A stretch of DNA of 20,786 bases. Origin: Longimicrobium sp. Its GTDB lineage: Bacteria > Gemmatimonadota > Gemmatimonadetes > Longimicrobiales > Longimicrobiaceae. Of the stretch, positions 1 through 7,110 are shown in pieces. Numbering within the stretch: position 1 is the first letter of the stretch; each line of letters begins with the position of its first letter. The stretch covers positions 1-20,786 of the forward strand of contig NZ_DASVSF010000101.1 of assembly GCF_036388275.1 (NCBI RefSeq), written 5' to 3'. Made by a program: the position numbers and the translations under genes. The notes below the pieces were generated by a model. The model was not told the origin of the DNA and made no database searches. It saw nothing but the letters and a program-made list of their open reading frames with translations.

Positions 1-121
1 CCGGTGCGTAGAAGCCACACACTCCTGCGTCAACGACGGGTTTTACGCGGCCTCAGTCCCATGCTCCCACGGGCATTTTTGCAGACCGCGCCTTGTATTT
101 CGGCCCCGCCACCCCTATCTG

Positions 122-167
122 AGATGTGGGTAATGGGTAGCGCAAGCGGGAGAGGGGAGAATTCGAT
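122..167 (+). repeat. 46-bp inverted repeat, left arm
   Basis: The 46 nt starting AGATGTGGGTAATGGG and ending GAGAATTCGAT are exactly the reverse complement of 20636-20681. The middle of the arm, GCAAGCGGGAGAGGGG, resembles half of the CCCTCTCCCGC/GCGGGAGAGGG hairpins found elsewhere in the window. This suggests a dispersed repeat family rather than transposon ends, since no transposase is present. Confidence 0.85.
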
Positions 168-371
168 CGAGGTTCGATGGACTGCCGGTGCATGCCGCGG
201 GAGCCCCCTCCCCCCGGCCCCCGTCCCCCGCTGCGCAGGGGAGGGGGAGACCTGCACGGACATCGGGGCGCGCCACTTGGCCTCGCTCGCACCAGCGCAT
301 GCAGTCCGCGAAGGCGGACTTCGTGTGGTTGTTGCCGCGAATTCATTATTCATTCGCCCCAGCAGGGCCGT

Positions 372-550
372 GGCCTCGGCACTGGTGACCGCTGCCGCGC
401 GCTGGGGAGAGGCCCCCGCCGCCGCGCCGAGGCCCAGGGCTCCGTGCCGCTGCCGCGCCCCGGCTGAAATGCGTCCGCGGCTGGATCCCACGGCGCGCAT
501 GGGTTCGACGTACCGGCTGGTTCGGTGCGCTCGCGCCTCTGGATGACAGA
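372..550 (+). repeat. Dispersed intergenic module, diverged copy
   Basis: This copy shows the order of landmarks shared by the family: GTGACCGCTGCCGCGC, then GTCCGCGGCTGGATCC, then GGTTCGGTGCGCTC, then GGATGACAG. It is more diverged and longer than the copies at 7422-7553, 11704-11837 and 11985-12118. It lies downstream of the 3' end of the minus-strand ABC transporter gene. Confidence 0.6.
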
Positions 551-583
551 TCGCGCTCGTCCCCGAAGGGCCTCCCGCACCAA

Positions 584-647
584 CGCACTCCCGCACTCCC
601 GCACTCACGCACTCCCGCACTCACGCACTCACGCACTCACGCACTTC
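584..647. repeat. 8-nt tandem repeat (CGCACTCM x8) spanning the ABC transporter stop codon
   Basis: Eight consecutive 8-nt units follow one another: CGCACTCC at 584, 592 and 608; CGCACTCA at 600, 616, 624 and 632; and a last variant CGCACTTC at 640. The minus-strand stop codon of the ABC transporter (TGA, 639-637) is formed by the TCA end of the unit at 632-639, and the last codons of the protein use the unit at 640-647. Units ending in TCA read as TGA on the minus strand. The unit length is not a multiple of three. Confidence 0.85.
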
Positions 648-2418
648 CCCCCACCCGCTCGCCCGTCTGCACCCGCCAGAGCGCCGCGTACATCCCCCCC
701 GCGCGCAGCAGATCATCGTGCGTCCCCTGCTCCACGATCCGCCCGCCATCCATCACGTAGATGCGGTTCGCGTTGCGGACGGTGGAAAGGCGGTGGGCGA
801 TGGCGATCGTCGTGCGGTCGCGGCTGATGTGCTCCAGGCTGCGCTGGATGGCGGCCTCGGTCTCGTTGTCCACCGCCGACGTGGCCTCGTCCAGCACCAG
901 CACGGGCGGGTCCTTCAGGATGGCCCGCGCGACGGCGATGCGCTGCCGCTGCCCTCCGGAAAGCTTCTGCCCCCGCTCCCCCACCAGCGTATCGTATCCC
1001 TCCGGCAGGGCCATGACGAAGTCGTGCGCCTCGGCCAGGCGGGCGGCGCGCTCCACCTGCTCGGGCGTAGCGCTGAACGATCCGTAGGCGATGTTCTCGC
1101 GCACCGTCCCGTCGAACAGGAACACGTCCTGGCTCACCAGCCCGATGGCGCGCCGCAGGTCTGCCAGGCGAATCTCGCGCACGTCGATCCCGTCCAGCGT
1201 GATGGACCCCGCGTTCAGCTCGTACAGCCGCAGCAGCAGCTTGACCAGGGTGCTCTTTCCCGCCCCCGTGGGGCCCACGACGGCCACCGTTTCGCCCGGC
1301 GCGATGTGGAGCGAGAAGTCCGTCAGCAGGGGGTCGCGGCCGCGGTAGGCGAAGGTGACGCCGCGCATCTCCACCGCGCCGCGTACGGCCGCCGTGGGAA
1401 GCGCGCGGTCGCCGGGGTGCGCCTCGATGGGCGCGTCGAGCACGTCGAAGATGCGGTTGGTGGAGGCCATCGCGCGCTGGTACTGGTCCAGCGTTTCGCC
1501 CAGGCGCGTCAGCGGCCACAGCATGCGCTGCGTGATGTACACCAGGAAGCTGTAGGTGCCCACGGCCAGCTCGCCGTTCAGCGCCTGCAATCCCCCGAAC
1601 ACCAGCGTCCCTATGAAGCCAAGCAGGACCAGGATGCGGATCAGCGGCACGAAGGCGGCGCTGTAGGCGATGGCGCGGCGGTTGGCCTCGCGGTAGGCCT
1701 GGCTTTCCTCGGCCACGCGGCGGCTCTCGTGCTCCTCGGCCGCGTACGCCTTGATGGTGGTGATGCCGCTGAGGTTGTTGGCCAGCCGCGCGTTGAGGGC
1801 CCCGGCGCGCTCGCGGACGGCGGCGTACAGCGGCTCCAGCCGGGGCTGGTAGCGGAGGGAGCCCCAGACGACGAACGGCATGGGGAGCATGGACATCCAC
1901 GCCACCTCGGGGGCCATCACGAAGAACGTGGTGCCCACGACAAGCAGCGTGGTCACCATCTGGATGATCCCGTTGGCCCCCGTGTCCAGGAACCGCTCCA
2001 GCTGGTTGACGTCGTCGCCCAGCACCGACATCAGCCCGCCGGAGCTGCGCTCCTCGAAGTACGCCAGATCCAGGTCCTGCAGGTGCGCGTACCCCTGGTG
2101 CCGCAGCTCGTGCTGAATGGTCTGCGCCAGGTTGCGCCAGAGCACGCCGTACAGGTACTGGAAGGTCGACTCCAGCACCCACACCACGAAGGTGATGGCC
2201 GCGAGGACCACGAGCTGGTCGCGCGGGTCGGGAAACCCCAGGCTGGCGATCAGGGACTGCCGCCCGCGCACCACCACGTCCACCGCCACGCCGATCAGCG
2301 CCTCGGGGGCCAGGTCGAAGAGCTTGTTCAGGACGGAGCAGAGCGTGGCCAGCCACACCGTGCGGCGGTGCGGCCGCGAGTAGCGGATCAGGCGGCGGAG
2401 CGGCTTCTTCGGTTCCAC
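637..2418 (-). CDS. ABC exporter half-transporter (fused membrane and ATPase domains)
   Basis: This 593-residue protein has the standard exporter half-transporter layout: a six-helix type 1 membrane domain at about residues 15-320, then a nucleotide-binding domain at about 345-585. The ATPase shows Walker A GPTGAGKST (382-390), Q-loop Gln430, signature LSGGQ (486-490), Walker B VLVLDEATSA with Asp510/Glu511, and H-loop His542. All catalytic residues are present, so it should be an active ATPase working as a homodimer or with an unlinked partner in the inner membrane. The membrane part resembles the MsbA/lipid-or-drug export group, but the substrate cannot be read from sequence. It lies 133 nt downstream of the prepilin peptidase gene on the same strand, with a hairpin between, so it may have its own transcript. 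Its stop codon lies inside an 8-nt tandem repeat. Confidence 0.95.
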   Translation of the reverse strand: MEPKKPLRRLIRYSRPHRRTVWLATLCSVLNKLFDLAPEALIGVAVDVVVRGRQSLIASLGFPDPRDQLVVLAAITFVVWVLESTFQYLYGVLWRNLAQTIQHELRHQGYAHLQDLDLAYFEERSSGGLMSVLGDDVNQLERFLDTGANGIIQMVTTLLVVGTTFFVMAPEVAWMSMLPMPFVVWGSLRYQPRLEPLYAAVRERAGALNARLANNLSGITTIKAYAAEEHESRRVAEESQAYREANRRAIAYSAAFVPLIRILVLLGFIGTLVFGGLQALNGELAVGTYSFLVYITQRMLWPLTRLGETLDQYQRAMASTNRIFDVLDAPIEAHPGDRALPTAAVRGAVEMRGVTFAYRGRDPLLTDFSLHIAPGETVAVVGPTGAGKSTLVKLLLRLYELNAGSITLDGIDVREIRLADLRRAIGLVSQDVFLFDGTVRENIAYGSFSATPEQVERAARLAEAHDFVMALPEGYDTLVGERGQKLSGGQRQRIAVARAILKDPPVLVLDEATSAVDNETEAAIQRSLEHISRDRTTIAIAHRLSTVRNANRIYVMDGGRIVEQGTHDDLLRAGGMYAALWRVQTGERVGGSA

Positions 2419-2475
2419 GGCGGCGGCAAAGCAGAAAGCAAAGACGTTTCACGAGAGAGGAAGCGGAGGGGAACG

Positions 2476-2540
2476 GAGAGGACGCAGAGGGCATGACGAG
2501 CACCTCTGCGTCCTCTCTTTCTTCTCTGCGTCCTCTGCGT
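2476..2540 (-). repeat. 9-nt repeats (ACGCAGAGG) and 15-bp hairpin after the prepilin peptidase gene
   Basis: Reading the minus strand, 9-nt units ACGCAGAGG (2540-2532), ACGCAGAGA (2531-2523) and ACGCAGAGG (2511-2503) start 11 nt after the stop codon. The last one forms one arm of a perfect 15-bp inverted repeat (2503-2517 with 2476-2490, 12-nt loop). The hairpin could end transcription of the prepilin peptidase gene, but on the minus strand no T-run follows it. On the plus strand TTTCTTCT follows. Confidence 0.7.
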
Positions 2541-2551
2541 GATACGGAAGT

Positions 2552-3331
2552 TCAGACCGTCAGGAAGTTGCGCACGTACCAGTCGATCAGCGCCTGGCCC
2601 CACGGCTCGGTGATCGCCGCGCCGATTGCCAGGAAGATGCCAAACGGCACCAGCTTTCCCGTGCGCATGCTGATGGGCGCAAAGATCAGCGTGCCGAAGA
2701 GCGCGCCCATGAACAGGGTCAGCAGCACGCCCCAGGGGCCCAGGAAGGCGCCTACCATCATCATCATCTTGATGTCGCCGCCCCCCATCGCCGGCTTCCG
2801 GAACACCTTCTCCCCCACCACCGCGATCAGCCAGAGCAGCCCGAAGCCCGCCGCCGCGCCCAGGAAAGACCGCTCCCAGGTGATGCCGCCCGGCGCGAAC
2901 GAAAGCGCCAGCCCGATCACCGTTCCACCCAGGGTGAACTGGTCGGGGATGGTGTAGGTGCGCGCGTCGGCCAGGGCGATGCCCAGCAGGATGGTGAAGA
3001 ACAGCGCCGTCCCCAGCGCCTGCCACGACAGCCCGAAGCGCAGCACCGCCATCACCCACAGCGCGGCCGTCAGCAGCTCCACCAGGGGATACTGGATGCT
3101 CACCTTTGCGCCGCACGCCCGGCAGCGGCCGCGAAGCAGCACCCAGCCCAGCACGGGGATGTTGTCGCGCCAGCGGATGGGCGTGCCGCACGAGCCGCAG
3201 CGCGAGGGCGGGCGCACCACCGACTCGTCCGCGGGCCAGCGGTACACGCACACGTTCAGGAACGAGCCCACGCAGGCGCCCACGAGGGCCGCGTAGGCCG
3301 CGAGAAAGATCTGCAGGTTCAGCACGGTCAC
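2552..3331 (-). CDS. pilD: Type IV prepilin peptidase / N-methyltransferase (A24 family)
   Basis: This bifunctional inner-membrane aspartic protease would cleave the leader of type IV pilins or type II secretion pseudopilins and methylate the new N-terminus. The 259-residue protein has the usual family length. The N-terminal cytoplasmic domain carries the two zinc-binding CxxC pairs (Cys45/Cys48 and Cys70/Cys73). The two catalytic aspartates sit in ALADARTYTIPD (Asp122) and MGGGDIK (Asp186), followed by several hydrophobic helices. I place the start at the GTG at 3331, whose GTGA overlaps the stop codon of the upstream methyltransferase gene. An in-frame reading continues further upstream, but it is Arg/Gly-rich and lies inside that gene. 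A GTG at 3325 is an alternative. No pilin or secretion genes are in the window, so the substrates are encoded elsewhere. Confidence 0.93.
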   Translation of the reverse strand: MTVLNLQIFLAAYAALVGACVGSFLNVCVYRWPADESVVRPPSRCGSCGTPIRWRDNIPVLGWVLLRGRCRACGAKVSIQYPLVELLTAALWVMAVLRFGLSWQALGTALFFTILLGIALADARTYTIPDQFTLGGTVIGLALSFAPGGITWERSFLGAAAGFGLLWLIAVVGEKVFRKPAMGGGDIKMMMMVGAFLGPWGVLLTLFMGALFGTLIFAPISMRTGKLVPFGIFLAIGAAITEPWGQALIDWYVRNFLTV

Positions 3332-4095
3332 CGGAGAAGCTCGTACAGCAGGATGGCCCCCGCGGCCGCCACGTTCAGCGACTCGGCGCGGCCGCGAAGG
3401 GGAATGCCGACCACGAGGTCGGCGCGGGCGCGGGTCTCGTCGGAGATGCCCGCGCCCTCGTTGCCCACCACCAGCGCCGCGCGGGTCGGGGGTGGATGCG
3501 GAACCGGCGCGCCCCCCGCGGCCGACGCCAGCGTCTGGAAGCCGTGCTCCGCCAGCCACTCGCCCGCCTCTTCCCACCCCGCCTCGGCCACCGGCAGGCG
3601 AAAGGTGCTGCCCATGGCGGCGCGCACGCACTTGGGGTTCCACGGGTCTACCGTCCCCGTGAGCGCCACCACCCCGGCCGCGCCCAGCGCCTCGGCCGTG
3701 CGGGCCAGCGTGCCGAAGTTGCCGGGGTCCTGCACGGCATCCAGCACCAGCACCACCGTGTGCCCGGAAACGCGGATGCGGCCGAGGCCGCCGGGGGGAA
3801 TCTCGGCGACGGCCAGGATGCCCTGGGGGGTCTCTGTGCCGGCGAGCTCGCGCAGCGCGGCGTCTCCCACCTCACGCAAGTCGATGCCCCGCTTGAGGAT
3901 GGCCTCCGACAGCGACTGTCCCCGCGGGGTGTCGCCCAGCGAGGACGACGCGGCGGCGAACCTCACGTGCAGTGGAGAGTGCAGCAGCAGGTCTTCCACC
4001 GCGCGCACCCCCTCGGCCACGAAAAGCCCCTCGGCTTCGCGGTGCTTTCGCTGGCGCAGCGAGCGCAGGAGCCGCTCTTCGCGCCGGCTCAGCAC
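3328..4095 (-). CDS. TrmH/SpoU-family RNA 2'-O-methyltransferase
   Basis: This SAM-dependent ribose methyltransferase would act on rRNA or tRNA. The 255 residues comprise an N-terminal substrate-binding domain (about 1-105, with a typical FVAEGVRAVEDLL segment) and a C-terminal SPOUT knot. The three SpoU motifs are clear: motif 1 LDAVQDPGNFGTLARTAEA with Asn126 and Arg132, motif 2 NEGAG at 212-216 (Glu213), and motif 3 IPLRGRAESLNVAAA with Ser239-Leu-Asn241. It resembles the RlmB/TsnR side of the family, but the target nucleotide cannot be named. The start is a GTG at 4095 with only a weak GGGG upstream. It is the first gene of a probable minus-strand operon, its stop codon overlaps the prepilin peptidase start by 4 nt, and it diverges from the M48 protease genes across an 84-nt gap. 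Confidence 0.92.
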   Translation of the reverse strand: MLSRREERLLRSLRQRKHREAEGLFVAEGVRAVEDLLLHSPLHVRFAAASSSLGDTPRGQSLSEAILKRGIDLREVGDAALRELAGTETPQGILAVAEIPPGGLGRIRVSGHTVVLVLDAVQDPGNFGTLARTAEALGAAGVVALTGTVDPWNPKCVRAAMGSTFRLPVAEAGWEEAGEWLAEHGFQTLASAAGGAPVPHPPPTRAALVVGNEGAGISDETRARADLVVGIPLRGRAESLNVAAAGAILLYELLR

Positions 4096-4179
4096 GCGCC
4101 CCGCCGACGGTGCCGCGCATGGTCCGCGTTTTGCCTTTCCATCGGGCCCAAAGGTTCAACCGTCAGCATGGAGAATCAA

Positions 4180-5025
4180 ATGTCGCTTACACTTACGCGC
4201 CCGCTGCGGCACGCCGCCGTGGCAGTGTGCATGGCCGGGGCCGGCACCGCGGCCGGCTGCGCCCCGCAGGTGACGACGCAGCAGGAACTTGCGATGGGCG
4301 CCGACTACTCGCGCCAGATCAACCAGCAGCTGCCGCTGGTGAACGACGCGGCGACCAACCAGTTCGTCAACCAGCTGGGCCGGCAGATCGCGGCCGGCGC
4401 CGACCAGCGCGGCATCCGGTACAACTTCTACGTCGTGAACTCCGACGTTGTCAACGCCTTCGCCATCCCCGGCGGGCACATCTACATCAACCGGGGGCTG
4501 ATCGAGCGCACCGACAACCTGGCCGAGCTGGCGGGCGTGCTGGCCCACGAGATCGGGCACGTGGCCGAGCGGCACGGCATCGAGCAGATGCAGAAGGCGC
4601 AGAACGCCAACACGGCGCTCTCCGTCGTCTACGGCGTGCTGCTGGGCCGAAACCCGTCGGGCGTCGAGCAGGCCGTCGTACAGGTGGGCGGTGGCGCCGT
4701 GTTCGCCAGCTACGGCCGCCAGGCCGAGCGCGAGGCCGACGCGGTGGCCGTGGGCTACCTGGTGCGCAGCGGCATCAACCCGGCGGGGCTGCCCAGCTTC
4801 TTCCAGAAGCTGCTGGCCATGCAGGAGCGCAACCCCAGCCGCGTGGAGCAGTGGTTCAGCACCCACCCCACCACGCAGGAGCGGGTGGCGGCCACGCAGG
4901 CCATGATCCAGCAGACGCCCGGGGCGCAGGGAAGCAACCTGAGCACCGACACCCGCGCGTACCAGAGCTTCAAGGCCCGCGTGGCAGCGCTGCAGCCGGT
5001 CCCGCAGGACCGACGCGGGCGCTGA
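4180..5025 (+). CDS. M48-family metalloprotease, probable lipoprotein (first of a tandem pair)
   Basis: This predicted zinc endopeptidase of the BepA/LoiP-like group would act in cell-envelope quality control. The protein has 281 residues from the ATG at 4180, which has GGAG six bases upstream; an ATG at 4168 would add four residues but is less well placed. An N-terminal hydrophobic segment ends in TAAGC (Cys27), a non-classical lipobox, so lipid attachment is probable but not certain. The catalytic motif HEIGH lies at 123-127, and the third zinc ligand is expected at Glu183 in EREAD. The family's GGHIYINRGLI segment precedes the active site and STHP follows. The product is probably periplasmic. 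Its stop codon overlaps the start of the paralogous second protease, so the two are co-translated. Confidence 0.93.
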   Translation: MSLTLTRPLRHAAVAVCMAGAGTAAGCAPQVTTQQELAMGADYSRQINQQLPLVNDAATNQFVNQLGRQIAAGADQRGIRYNFYVVNSDVVNAFAIPGGHIYINRGLIERTDNLAELAGVLAHEIGHVAERHGIEQMQKAQNANTALSVVYGVLLGRNPSGVEQAVVQVGGGAVFASYGRQAEREADAVAVGYLVRSGINPAGLPSFFQKLLAMQERNPSRVEQWFSTHPTTQERVAATQAMIQQTPGAQGSNLSTDTRAYQSFKARVAALQPVPQDRRGR

Positions 5026-5921
5026 TGCCGGGGGGCACGCCGCGGCGGGGCCGGCTCGCGGGCCGGCCCTTTCGTGCCGGGCTGCTGGCGTGCCTCGTGG
5101 CGCTGCCGTTGGCCGGGTGCATCAACGAGAACCGCGAGATCGCCATCGGCGAGCAGATCGCTTCGCAGGTGAACTCGCAGGTGCCGCTGGTGCGCGACGT
5201 TCCGCTGAACCTGTACGTGAACGACCTGGGCAGGCTGATCGCCAGGCGCAGCGCCCGGCCGGAGCTCCAGTACCACTTCTACATCGTCAACACGCCGGGC
5301 ATCAACGCCTTTGCGCTCCCCGGCGGGCACATCTACGTGAACCGCGGCCTCATCGAGCGCACCGGCAACGTGTCGGAGCTGGCGGGGATCCTGGCGCACG
5401 AGATCGGGCACGTGGCAGCGCGGCACGGCGCCGAGAACCTGCAGCGGCACATGCGCACGCGGTCGGTGGCGGCGGTGATGTACCAGCTGGTGCTGGATCG
5501 CGAGCCGCTGCTTGACCAGGAAGCGCTGCGGCTGGGGGGCGAGCTGTGGGCCAGCAGCCACTCGCGCGCCGACGAGGCCGAGGCCGACCGGCTGGCGGTG
5601 AACTACCTGGTGGCCACCGGGGTGGACCCGCGGGGGATGCTCAGCCTGTTCAGCGCGCTGCTGGAAGAGGAGGCGCAGGACCCGCAGGCCATGGCCGCGG
5701 CCGACTCGTGGTTCAGCACGCACCCGGCGACGGCTGCGCGGATGGATGCCACCCGCGCGCACATTCGCGAGGTGATGGCCACGCCGCTGGAGCGGGAGCT
5801 GGCGCGCAACAACGAGTCGTACGCGGCGTTCCTGCGCCGCCTGAGCGCGCTGCCCCCGCCCATTCTGGGGATGCAGCTGCCGATGGGGCACCCGCTCAAG
5901 AATGGCGCAGGCGCGGAGTAG
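5025..5921 (+). CDS. M48-family metalloprotease lipoprotein (second of a tandem pair)
   Basis: This 298-residue paralogue of the preceding gene has the same order of motifs: VPLVRD, a GGHIYVNRGLIERT block, HEIGH at 125-129, EAEAD with Glu184 as expected third zinc ligand, and STHP near 231-234. The signal segment ends in a canonical lipobox LAGC (Cys32), followed by Ile and Asn. Residue +2 is not Asp, consistent with outer-membrane sorting under E. coli-type rules. The start ATG at 5025 shares one base with the upstream stop codon (TGATG), so translation is coupled. The C-terminus is about 17 residues longer than in the first copy. The pair probably arose by tandem duplication and then diverged, especially outside the catalytic core. 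A strong intrinsic terminator follows 25 nt after the stop codon. Confidence 0.94.
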   Translation: MPGGTPRRGRLAGRPFRAGLLACLVALPLAGCINENREIAIGEQIASQVNSQVPLVRDVPLNLYVNDLGRLIARRSARPELQYHFYIVNTPGINAFALPGGHIYVNRGLIERTGNVSELAGILAHEIGHVAARHGAENLQRHMRTRSVAAVMYQLVLDREPLLDQEALRLGGELWASSHSRADEAEADRLAVNYLVATGVDPRGMLSLFSALLEEEAQDPQAMAAADSWFSTHPATAARMDATRAHIREVMATPLERELARNNESYAAFLRRLSALPPPILGMQLPMGHPLKNGAGAE

Positions 5922-5945
5922 AGACGCGTTCGGGGATGGATCGAG

Positions 5946-5975
5946 GAGGACCGCCTGCAGGGTGGTCCTCTTTTT
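5946..5975 (+). terminator. Rho-independent terminator of the M48 protease operon
   Basis: The stem GAGGACCGCC (5946-5955) pairs with GGTGGTCCTC (5961-5970) over 10 bp, with one G-T wobble and a 5-nt loop TGCAG. TTTTT follows at 5971-5975. The position just after the second protease gene and the T-run on the plus strand make this the clearest intrinsic terminator in the window. Confidence 0.92.
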
Positions 5976-6133
5976 CGTAGCGCCTGCGGTTGCGGGGCGG
6001 TCCCGCACGGCTTCGGGAGCGTTTCGATGGTTTCGGTGCGGGCCCCTGGCGGCCCTCTCTCCCCGGCCCTCTCCCCCGCAAGCAGGGAAAGGGAGAATTC
6101 GTGTGCGCTGCGGCAGGTTGGGTGCGCGGGCCG

Positions 6134-6199
6134 GCGCCCCCCATCCCCAGCCCTTCCCCCGCAAAACCCCGCGGGGGAAGGGAGCCAGTGCCGTGCGTC
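6134..6199 (+). repeat. Hairpin-bearing dispersed repeat (copy also at 20131-20195)
   Basis: The block runs from GCGCCCCCCATCCCCAG to CCAGTGCCGTGCGTC and matches 20131-20195 in the same orientation except for a one-base length change in the A-run. It contains a perfect 12-bp hairpin, CCCTTCCCCCGC (6151-6162) with GCGGGGGAAGGG (6171-6182) and loop AAAACCCC. The same stem occurs in opposite context at 11880-11910 and 12205-12235, with a different loop. Confidence 0.85.
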
Positions 6200-6271
6200 T
6201 CGACCGGTCCCCCCGCATCGGCCGCCCTGTCGGGCCGGAGCATCCGACCGTACTCCGACCTCACGCCGCAA

Positions 6272-6390
6272 CCTGTCATCCAGAGGCCCAAGCGCACCGT
6301 ACTCGCCCGTAGCCCACCCCTCGCGGGCCGAAGGATCTTGCCGAGGACGCCACGATGGTCGGGCGCGGCAGCGGTTACAAACCCTCGGCC
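6272..6390 (-). repeat. Dispersed intergenic module, reverse orientation
   Basis: Landmarks on the plus strand are CCTGTCATCCAGAGGCCC, AAGCGCACCGTA, GGGCCGAAGGATCT and GCGCGGCAGCGGTTAC. This is the reverse complement of the order seen at 7422-7553. It ends just before the toxin-antitoxin promoter. Confidence 0.75.
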
Positions 6391-6406
6391 TGAGCACACG
6401 ATCGGC

Positions 6407-6452
6407 TTGAACCAATCCCATCGCTCCACTATATTGCTTGTACATTTGTACA
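6407..6452 (+). promoter_or_regulatory. Promoter and palindromic operator of the toxin-antitoxin genes
   Basis: A sigma-70-like promoter is readable: -35 TTGAAC (6407-6412), 17-nt spacer, -10 TATATT (6430-6435), predicting transcription from about 6442. Two TGTACA palindromes (6439-6444 and 6447-6452) separated by TT cover the predicted start site and form a near-perfect 14-nt inverted repeat. This is the expected place for the toxin-antitoxin complex to repress its own promoter. The AGGAG ribosome-binding site (6452-6456) follows directly. Boundaries are inferred by eye. Confidence 0.7.
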
Positions 6453-6461
6453 GGAGCTGCC

Positions 6462-6860
6462 ATGCAACTCGTCATCGACACGTCGGCGATCATCGCTGTC
6501 ATCACGAATGAGGCTCAGAAAGAAGCTCTCGTACAAGCGACAGCCGGCGCTGAGCTGGTCGCTCCGGCTTCGGTTCCTTGGGAGATCGGGAATGCGTTCT
6601 CCGCGATGCTGAAGCGAAAGCGGATCGACTTGGCCCAGGCAACGCTTGCGATGGCTGCATTCCGCCAGATTCCGATCCGATTCATGAACATCGACTTGGA
6701 CGCGGCCCTCGCCGTGGCCGCGCGATACGATGTGTACGCGTATGATGCATACATGATCGCCTGCGCTCGTGAACAGGGCTGCCCCCTCCTTACTCTCGAC
6801 CGAGGTCTCGTACATGCAGCCAAGCAAGCGAACGTCACCGTAGCGGAGGTACCCCAATGA
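6462..6860 (+). CDS. vapC: VapC-like PIN-domain ribonuclease toxin
   Basis: This probable type II toxin is a magnesium-dependent endoribonuclease of the PIN fold. The 132 residues match the family's length. The four acidic active-site residues are in place: Asp6 (VIDTSA), Glu41 (PWEIGNA), Asp95 (AYDAYM) and Asp113 (TLDRGL). The start at 6462 is chosen because AGGAG stands 5 nt upstream; an earlier in-frame start at 6438 would lie inside the operator. The gene uses less GC than its neighbours, suggesting transfer. It precedes the antitoxin gene and overlaps it as ATGA, the reverse of the usual antitoxin-first order. The target RNA is unknown. Confidence 0.92.
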   Translation: MQLVIDTSAIIAVITNEAQKEALVQATAGAELVAPASVPWEIGNAFSAMLKRKRIDLAQATLAMAAFRQIPIRFMNIDLDAALAVAARYDVYAYDAYMIACAREQGCPLLTLDRGLVHAAKQANVTVAEVPQ

Positions 6861-7087
6861 AGGTGTACACGTATTCGGAAGCCCGGCAGAACTTGGCCTC
6901 CGTGCTCGAAGAAGCGCGACGGGATGGCGCAGTGCGGATCAGCCGGCGTGACGGGCAACAATTCTTGTTGACGCCTGAGGTACGTGCCGGATCGCCGCTC
7001 GACGTACCCGGCATCGAGCTCAACCTGACGGTTGATGAGATCGTCGATTTCGTACGCGAGGGCCGGCGCGGCTTCGGTGAGGCCTGA
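6857..7087 (+). CDS. Phd/YefM-like antitoxin of the VapC-type toxin
   Basis: This 76-residue protein begins MKVYTYSEARQNLASVLEEA, the typical Phd/YefM N-terminal DNA-binding and dimerisation start. It continues through RISRRDGQQFLLTPE, the usual strand-and-helix segment of the family. The C-terminal half (about 50-76, LTVDEIVDFVREGRRGFGEA) is a helical tail that would wrap and block the toxin. The start ATG at 6857 overlaps the toxin stop codon (ATGA), and GGAGG lies 8 nt upstream inside the toxin gene. It is expected to neutralise the PIN toxin and, with it, repress the promoter at 6407-6452. Assignment to the Phd family rather than AbrB-type VapB is by N-terminal pattern only. Confidence 0.88.
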   Translation: MKVYTYSEARQNLASVLEEARRDGAVRISRRDGQQFLLTPEVRAGSPLDVPGIELNLTVDEIVDFVREGRRGFGEA

Positions 7088-7110
7088 AGCCCTCGTCCGC
7101 GGCTCGGGGT

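Larger units (their letters stand above)
1..583. other. Intergenic repeat-bearing DNA, no convincing gene
   Basis: No frame here looks like a protein gene. The translations are Arg/Pro/Ala-rich, several frames are open at once as expected at high GC, and no domain motif or ribosome-binding site is visible. The stretch holds the left arm of a long inverted repeat (122-167), a G/C-rich partly palindromic tract (about 203-247) and a decayed copy of the window's dispersed module (372-550). The start of the window, CCGGTGCGTAGA, recurs in direct orientation at 20772-20783. Confidence 0.7.
5976..6406. other. Intergenic repeat mosaic between the M48 operon and the toxin-antitoxin genes
   Basis: No gene is supported here. 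The stretch carries a C-rich, partly palindromic tract (about 6053-6095), a hairpin block shared almost exactly with the right end of the window (6134-6199), and an inverted copy of the dispersed module (6272-6390). Confidence 0.7.

Noticed and set aside
30..620. Overlapping open frames on both strands at the left end
   Set aside because: They are Arg/Ala/Pro-rich, mutually overlapping, run through repeats, and lack ribosome-binding sites or domains.
584..647. CRISPR array
   Set aside because: Units are 8 nt and adjacent with no unique spacers, and no cas genes are present. It is a simple tandem repeat.
718..2496. Long open frame on the plus strand opposite the ABC transporter
   Set aside because: It mirrors a gene with complete ABC motifs, its translation is His/Gln/Val-rich without domains, and long antisense frames are common at this GC.
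3332..3643. Longer N-terminus for the prepilin peptidase
   Set aside because: The extra stretch is Arg/Gly-rich, overlaps the methyltransferase gene, and lacks the hydrophobic start typical of the family. The GTGA junction at 3331 is far more plausible.
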